The translations under genes were made by a program, and so were the position numbers. Below the pieces are notes generated by a model. It saw only the letters and a program-made list of their open reading frames with translations, had not been told where the DNA came from and ran no database searches. A stretch of DNA of 64,000 bases, from assembly GCA_028819075.1 (NCBI GenBank), contig JAPPMM010000018.1, positions 94,529-158,528 on the forward strand. Reading direction: 5' to 3'. This DNA is from Gammaproteobacteria bacterium (GTDB lineage: Bacteria > Gemmatimonadota > Gemmatimonadetes > Longimicrobiales > Gaopeijiaceae). Shown one piece after another: positions 60,436 through 64,000 of this stretch. Position 1 is the first letter of the stretch. The number at the start of each line of letters is the position of its first letter.

Positions 60436-62826
60436 ATGAGTATTGCTCGACGCCTCACTGCTTTTCGCAGGCTCTTGGCCCTTCCCTCTTCAATCGTCCG
60501 CGCATCCCGCGACGCCGAACGCGCACCCACCGGCCTCGCCGCCGCCTGCGGTGCGGTACTGGTGGCGCTGGCGACCCTGGCGGTCCCTGCGATCGCCGCC
60601 GCCCAGCAGGCCTTCACCCCGGAGATCGCCCTCGACGTGCGCACCCCAGGCATCGCGGCGGTGACGGCGGACGGCGCCCGGGTGGCCGTGACGCTCACGT
60701 CCCGCCGGGACCGGACCGACGTCGACCACCAGCGCTTCGGCGATCCCACCTACATCTCGCCCGTGTCGACCCGGCTGATGGTGATCGACACGCGGACCGG
60801 AGATCCCACCTGGGTTCAGGCCGAACTCGGGCAGCTGCGCGGCTATGCCTGGTCGCCGGACGGAGGGCGGCTGGCCTATTTCATGGTCGAAGACGGTGAG
60901 TACCGGCTCCGCATCTTCGACGCGGTCACCAGCGCGAGCAGGACCGTCACGCTGCGCACCGACAAGGAGATCGCGTCCTCCTCGCCGCTGGTGTGGTCGC
61001 CGGATGGCGCCCGCGTTCTGCTCGGGCTTCGCCCCGCTGGATGGGCGGAGGAGGCGCGCGCGGCCTTCCACTCCCTCACGGATGCGGCCGTGATCGTGCA
61101 GGACTCGCGCAACGACTTCCTGGCCTGGGACCGGGTGAGGAACCTCGCCAACCAGCAGGAGACCGTGCTCGTGTCGGTCGTCGACGGCACGGTGCGCGAG
61201 GTTCTCTCCGAGGTGACCCCGGTCGATCCGGGTTTCTCGGAGGACGGATCCTACATCACGTTTTCGACAGCCGCGCGGACGAAGACGTCGTACACTCGCC
61301 GGGACGGCACCGAGTACGAACTCTTCCGGCTCGATCTCGCGGCCGGTGGAGATCCGGTCTCGCTCAGGGACACGGGCGAGGAGCGCCTGAACGTAGCCTG
61401 GAACGACGCCCGCGACGCCTTCGCGTATGCCGATGAGGGCTCCGTCTTCGTGCGGCGGCTGGACGAGGACGAGGCGGTGGATGTGACGCAGCGTCATCGA
61501 GATCTTGCAGACGACTCCGGCGCTGGCGACGCAGCCGGTGCCGGCACAGGCCTCGACAGTCCCGATTCCGACGATGACGAGTCGGATTCCGACGGACTCC
61601 GCTTCGCCGTCGAGCGCTGGAATCCGTCCGGCGACCAGCTCCTCCTCAGCTCGCAGGACGCCTGGCACCTCCTCGATCTCGGCAGCGGCAACATGCGTAC
61701 GCTTCTCGAGCTTGAAGTGGATGAAGACCAGCGCCCGCGCCGCCAGCTCCAGGGGTGGAGAGAGGATGGCCGGTATCTCTACTTCAGCTACTCGGCCCCG
61801 GACCGCTGGCAGCGCGGCCTCAAGCGCCTCGACACAGCGTCCGGCGACATCGAAACGCTGATGGTGGATGCCGGCCTCTACCGGTCCTGGAACGTCTCGG
61901 AGGATGGCGCGACGCTCGTCTACGCCATGTCGGACGGCGACCACCCCAACGAGATCTGGGTCGCGCGCGGGGACGGGTCGTCACCCCGGCAGCTGACCGA
62001 CGCGAATCCCGGGCTCGAGGGCGTGGCGCTGACGCGGAGCGAGCTCGTCGAGTACCTGGATGTCGACGGCAACACGCTCTACGGCATCCTGTACTATCCG
62101 GCCAACTACGAGCCGGGGCGCGCCTATCCCATGGTGGCGGAGATCTACGAGGAGTACTTCGACAACGGGTTCAACGAGAACATGAACCTGATCACCGCCC
62201 AGGGATGGTTCGGGTTCCGGCCCTCGGTCCGCTTCGAGGAGGGCTTCCCCGGCGAGGCCTGGCTGAAGGCGGTGCCCAACGCGATCAACAAGATCATCGA
62301 GCGCGGGCTGGTCGACCCGGAGAAGGTGGGCGTGTACGGGCAGAGCTACGGGGGCTACGCGACCAACCTGCTCATCACCCAGACCGACCGGTTTGCAGCG
62401 GCCGCCAACGTGTCCGGCAAGGTGAACATCATCTCCTTCCTGGGGGACTCGCCGAAGATCACCACGCGCAACTATGCGGCTGCCGAGGTGGGGCAGGACC
62501 GCATCGGGGCGACGCTCTGGGAGCAGCCGCACAAGTACATCGCGCACTCGGCGGTCATGTTCGCCGACCGGATCGAGACGCCGCTGCTGATGCTCTCGGG
62601 CGAGGGCGACTGGAACGTGCCGGCCACCAACCAGCGGGAAATGTATTACGCGCTGCGGCGGCTGGGGAAGGAGGTGGTGTGGGTGCACTACACCGCTGGC
62701 GGCCACGGCGCCGGGCGCGCGAGCACCGAGGCCGACTTCGTGGACCACTGGCAGCGCATGTTCGACTGGTTCGCCGAGCACTTCGGGGAGGAGCGTGAGC
62801 GGAGCGCGGCGCAGGACGGCAGCTGA
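60436..62826 (+). CDS. Secreted S9-family serine peptidase
   Basis: A 796-residue prolyl-oligopeptidase-family peptidase. Signal-type helix about 38-57 ends in AIAAAQQA. The beta-propeller (about 60-560) has YAWSPDGGRLAYFM and VWSPDGARVLLG blades and an acidic insertion near 367-388. The catalytic domain has GQSYGGYA (Ser637), GEGDWNVP (Asp725) and TAGGHGAG (His757), a complete triad. ATG at 60436 starts a basic n-region; an upstream frame to 60295 lacks support. It is likely to digest peptides in the periplasm. Confidence 0.92.
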   Translation: MSIARRLTAFRRLLALPSSIVRASRDAERAPTGLAAACGAVLVALATLAVPAIAAAQQAFTPEIALDVRTPGIAAVTADGARVAVTLTSRRDRTDVDHQRFGDPTYISPVSTRLMVIDTRTGDPTWVQAELGQLRGYAWSPDGGRLAYFMVEDGEYRLRIFDAVTSASRTVTLRTDKEIASSSPLVWSPDGARVLLGLRPAGWAEEARAAFHSLTDAAVIVQDSRNDFLAWDRVRNLANQQETVLVSVVDGTVREVLSEVTPVDPGFSEDGSYITFSTAARTKTSYTRRDGTEYELFRLDLAAGGDPVSLRDTGEERLNVAWNDARDAFAYADEGSVFVRRLDEDEAVDVTQRHRDLADDSGAGDAAGAGTGLDSPDSDDDESDSDGLRFAVERWNPSGDQLLLSSQDAWHLLDLGSGNMRTLLELEVDEDQRPRRQLQGWREDGRYLYFSYSAPDRWQRGLKRLDTASGDIETLMVDAGLYRSWNVSEDGATLVYAMSDGDHPNEIWVARGDGSSPRQLTDANPGLEGVALTRSELVEYLDVDGNTLYGILYYPANYEPGRAYPMVAEIYEEYFDNGFNENMNLITAQGWFGFRPSVRFEEGFPGEAWLKAVPNAINKIIERGLVDPEKVGVYGQSYGGYATNLLITQTDRFAAAANVSGKVNIISFLGDSPKITTRNYAAAEVGQDRIGATLWEQPHKYIAHSAVMFADRIETPLLMLSGEGDWNVPATNQREMYYALRRLGKEVVWVHYTAGGHGAGRASTEADFVDHWQRMFDWFAEHFGEERERSAAQDGS

Positions 62827-62878
62827 AGCGCCTGCGCGTCCGCCGAAACCTGTCGTGTCAGAGATAGGGGGACGCCGT

Positions 62879-63739
62879 ATGTCCCGTTCCCTGAAGGGGC
62901 AGGTCGCGATCGTGACCGGGGCCAACTCGGGAGTAGGCCGGTCAGCGACCGAAATGCTCCTTCAGGCGGGCGCCCACGTCACGATGGTGTGCCGCAGCCG
63001 CGAACGCGGGGAACGGGCGCTGACGGAGTTGGGGGGGAGCGCGGCGGCCGGGCCCCGGATCGAACTCGAGCTCGCGGACCTCTCCCGGCAGGAGGATGTA
63101 CGCGACCTGGCTGAGCGGCTCGCTGCCCGGCTCCCGGCGATCGACATCCTGGTCAACAACGCCGGCGTCACACGGCCGCATTGCGTGCATTCACCTGAGG
63201 GATTCGAGCTCACCTTCGCCACCAACCACCTCGGACACTTCCTGCTCACCCGCCTTCTGCGCGAGCGACTTGAGTCCGGGCGCGGACGAATCGTGAACGT
63301 GAGCTCGCGGGGGCACCAGAGCGGGGATCTGCGGCGGGCGGGGCTCGAGGACATCGCGCGCGGACGTGCCTGGGAGGGGGCGCTACAGGCCTACGCCGAC
63401 TCGAAGCTGGCCAACGTCCTCTTCACCTCCGAGACCGCTCGGCGCTGGGGCACCCGGGGAGTCACGGCCAACGCAGTGCATCCCGGCGTGCTGGCGACGG
63501 AGATCTGGAAGAAAACGTCGCTGGCCGCGCGCCTGCTGATCCTTCCCTTCACCTGGTTCATGGCGAGTCCGGATGTGGGCGGGAAGGCCGTGATGAATCT
63601 CGTCGAGGACCCCTCCCGGGACAACGTGACAGGCCGGTACTTCCACGTCCAGCGGGAGGAGAGCCCGAGCGCGCAGGCGCGCGACGAAGCGCTGGCGTGC
63701 GAATTGTGGGAACGCAGCGTGGAGTGGACGCGCGGCTGA
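62879..63739 (+). CDS. Short-chain dehydrogenase/reductase (retinol-dehydrogenase-like)
   Basis: A 286-residue SDR. The NAD(P) site is TGANSGVGRSATEMLL (about 13-28), followed by ADLSRQEDVRD, DILVNNAGVTRP, FATNHLGHFLLT, VNVSSRGH with the catalytic serine, and YADSKLANVLF with Tyr and Lys (about 170). The pattern is that of WWOX/retinol-dehydrogenase-like enzymes that act on lipophilic alcohols or ketones. The substrate is not deducible. Start ATG at 62879. Confidence 0.92.
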   Translation: MSRSLKGQVAIVTGANSGVGRSATEMLLQAGAHVTMVCRSRERGERALTELGGSAAAGPRIELELADLSRQEDVRDLAERLAARLPAIDILVNNAGVTRPHCVHSPEGFELTFATNHLGHFLLTRLLRERLESGRGRIVNVSSRGHQSGDLRRAGLEDIARGRAWEGALQAYADSKLANVLFTSETARRWGTRGVTANAVHPGVLATEIWKKTSLAARLLILPFTWFMASPDVGGKAVMNLVEDPSRDNVTGRYFHVQREESPSAQARDEALACELWERSVEWTRG

Positions 63740-63782
63740 TGACCATTAGTTTGTTGGCGACTCACTACCAAAGGAGACCATC

Positions 63783-64000
63783 ATGAGGATCGATGTCAAA
63801 TGGCGTCAGGAAGGTGACATCGCGATCGCGTCCATCCTCGGTCGCATCGACAGCTTGAGCAGCGATCGCTTCCAGGCCCTGCTGGAGGAGGGGCTCAGTT
63901 CCGGTCCCCGGGCCCTGCTAATGGACTTCGAGCGGAAGTACGTCGTCATGCACGCCGATGTTGTCCCGTATCGTTCCATAGTATCCTGTAAAGCCATGTA
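63783..64000 (+). CDS. STAS-domain (anti-anti-sigma-like) protein, damaged and cut by window end
   Basis: AAGGAG lies six bases before the ATG at 63783. The first 48 residues (GDIAIASILGRIDSLSSDRF, then LSSGPRALLMDFER) match a STAS domain as in SpoIIAA-like anti-sigma antagonists. After LMDFERKYV the frame leaves the family: the phospho-serine motif SSAGL is missing. In the +1 frame from 63943 the sequence reads SS and later LSRIV, then a stop, as if a frameshift and substitutions had hit it. It runs open to the window end, so the outcome is unknown. Confidence 0.6.
   Translation, partial: MRIDVKWRQEGDIAIASILGRIDSLSSDRFQALLEEGLSSGPRALLMDFERKYVVMHADVVPYRSIVSCKAM

Overview
This is about 64 kb of high-GC (roughly two thirds G+C by eye) bacterial chromosome with dense, mostly single-copy housekeeping and cell-envelope genes. 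No rRNA, tRNA, CRISPR array, transposase or phage block was recognised. The mix points to a Gram-negative, didermic heterotroph, and I favour Gemmatimonadota. The reasons are secreted S9 peptidases, a GWxTD-domain TPR protein, an LVIVD protein, a PorX-like response regulator/PglZ protein, a TonB-type protein, MsbA/LpxL-like lipid export genes, DUF222-HNH and PadR genes, and the recF-dciA-gyrB order. The assignment is inference from gene content. Many starts are GTG or TTG, and neighbouring genes often overlap by 4 bp (ATGA, GTGA or TTGA), so translational coupling is common.

Layout. 1-9.7 kb: peptide and amino-acid scavenging (two S9 peptidases, gamma-glutamyltransferase, N-acyl-amino-acid amidohydrolase), with an alcohol-dehydrogenase-like gene, a DtxR-family metal regulator and a small outer-membrane protein. 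9.8-14.4 kb: typA, a class-V aminotransferase and serA, very tightly packed; the last two make a serine-biosynthesis pair. 14.4-16.6 kb (minus): a DmpA-type aminopeptidase and heme O synthase. 16.7-27.0 kb: a long envelope run (GWxTD/TPR protein, LVIVD protein, TonB-like protein, PorX-like regulator, MsbA-like exporter, LpxL-like acyltransferase, family-2 glycosyltransferase, DUF3108 protein). 27.1-27.8 kb: a VapBC-like toxin-antitoxin pair with its own palindromic operator.

27.8-34.8 kb: an RDD-SpoIIM fusion facing a DUF58/MoxR/DUF4350/DUF4129/membrane-protein operon, together a scattered form of a widely conserved but poorly understood module. 34.9-38.8 kb (minus): hydantoinase-B-like gene, DUF6941 protein and a TolB-like/TPR protein. 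38.9-44.4 kb: small hypothetical gene, TPR and zinc-ribbon genes running into an isopropylmalate-dehydrogenase-like gene, then thiolase and 3-hydroxyacyl-CoA dehydrogenase. 44.5-46.5 kb: rpsU, an AT-richer gene-poor stretch, two small hypothetical genes and ssb.

46.7-52.6 kb: enoyl-CoA hydratase, recF, dciA, a membrane-anchored PHP phosphoesterase and gyrB. 52.7-58.6 kb: a TipA-like MerR regulator with a textbook operator, a sodium/solute symporter, a lipoprotein, and a PadR regulator among three related small membrane proteins, with a HEPN gene relic under the PadR promoter. 58.7-64.0 kb: DUF222-HNH protein, a third S9 peptidase, a short-chain dehydrogenase and the start of a STAS-domain gene that looks damaged at the window end.

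The secreted peptidases, P1 aminopeptidase, GGT and amidohydrolase fit a peptide- and D-amino-acid-scavenging life, with acyl-CoA enzymes feeding central metabolism. No wholly new defence system is evident. The least explained parts are the PorX-centred envelope run, the split MoxR/DUF58/SpoIIM module, and the PadR/three-paralogue locus.
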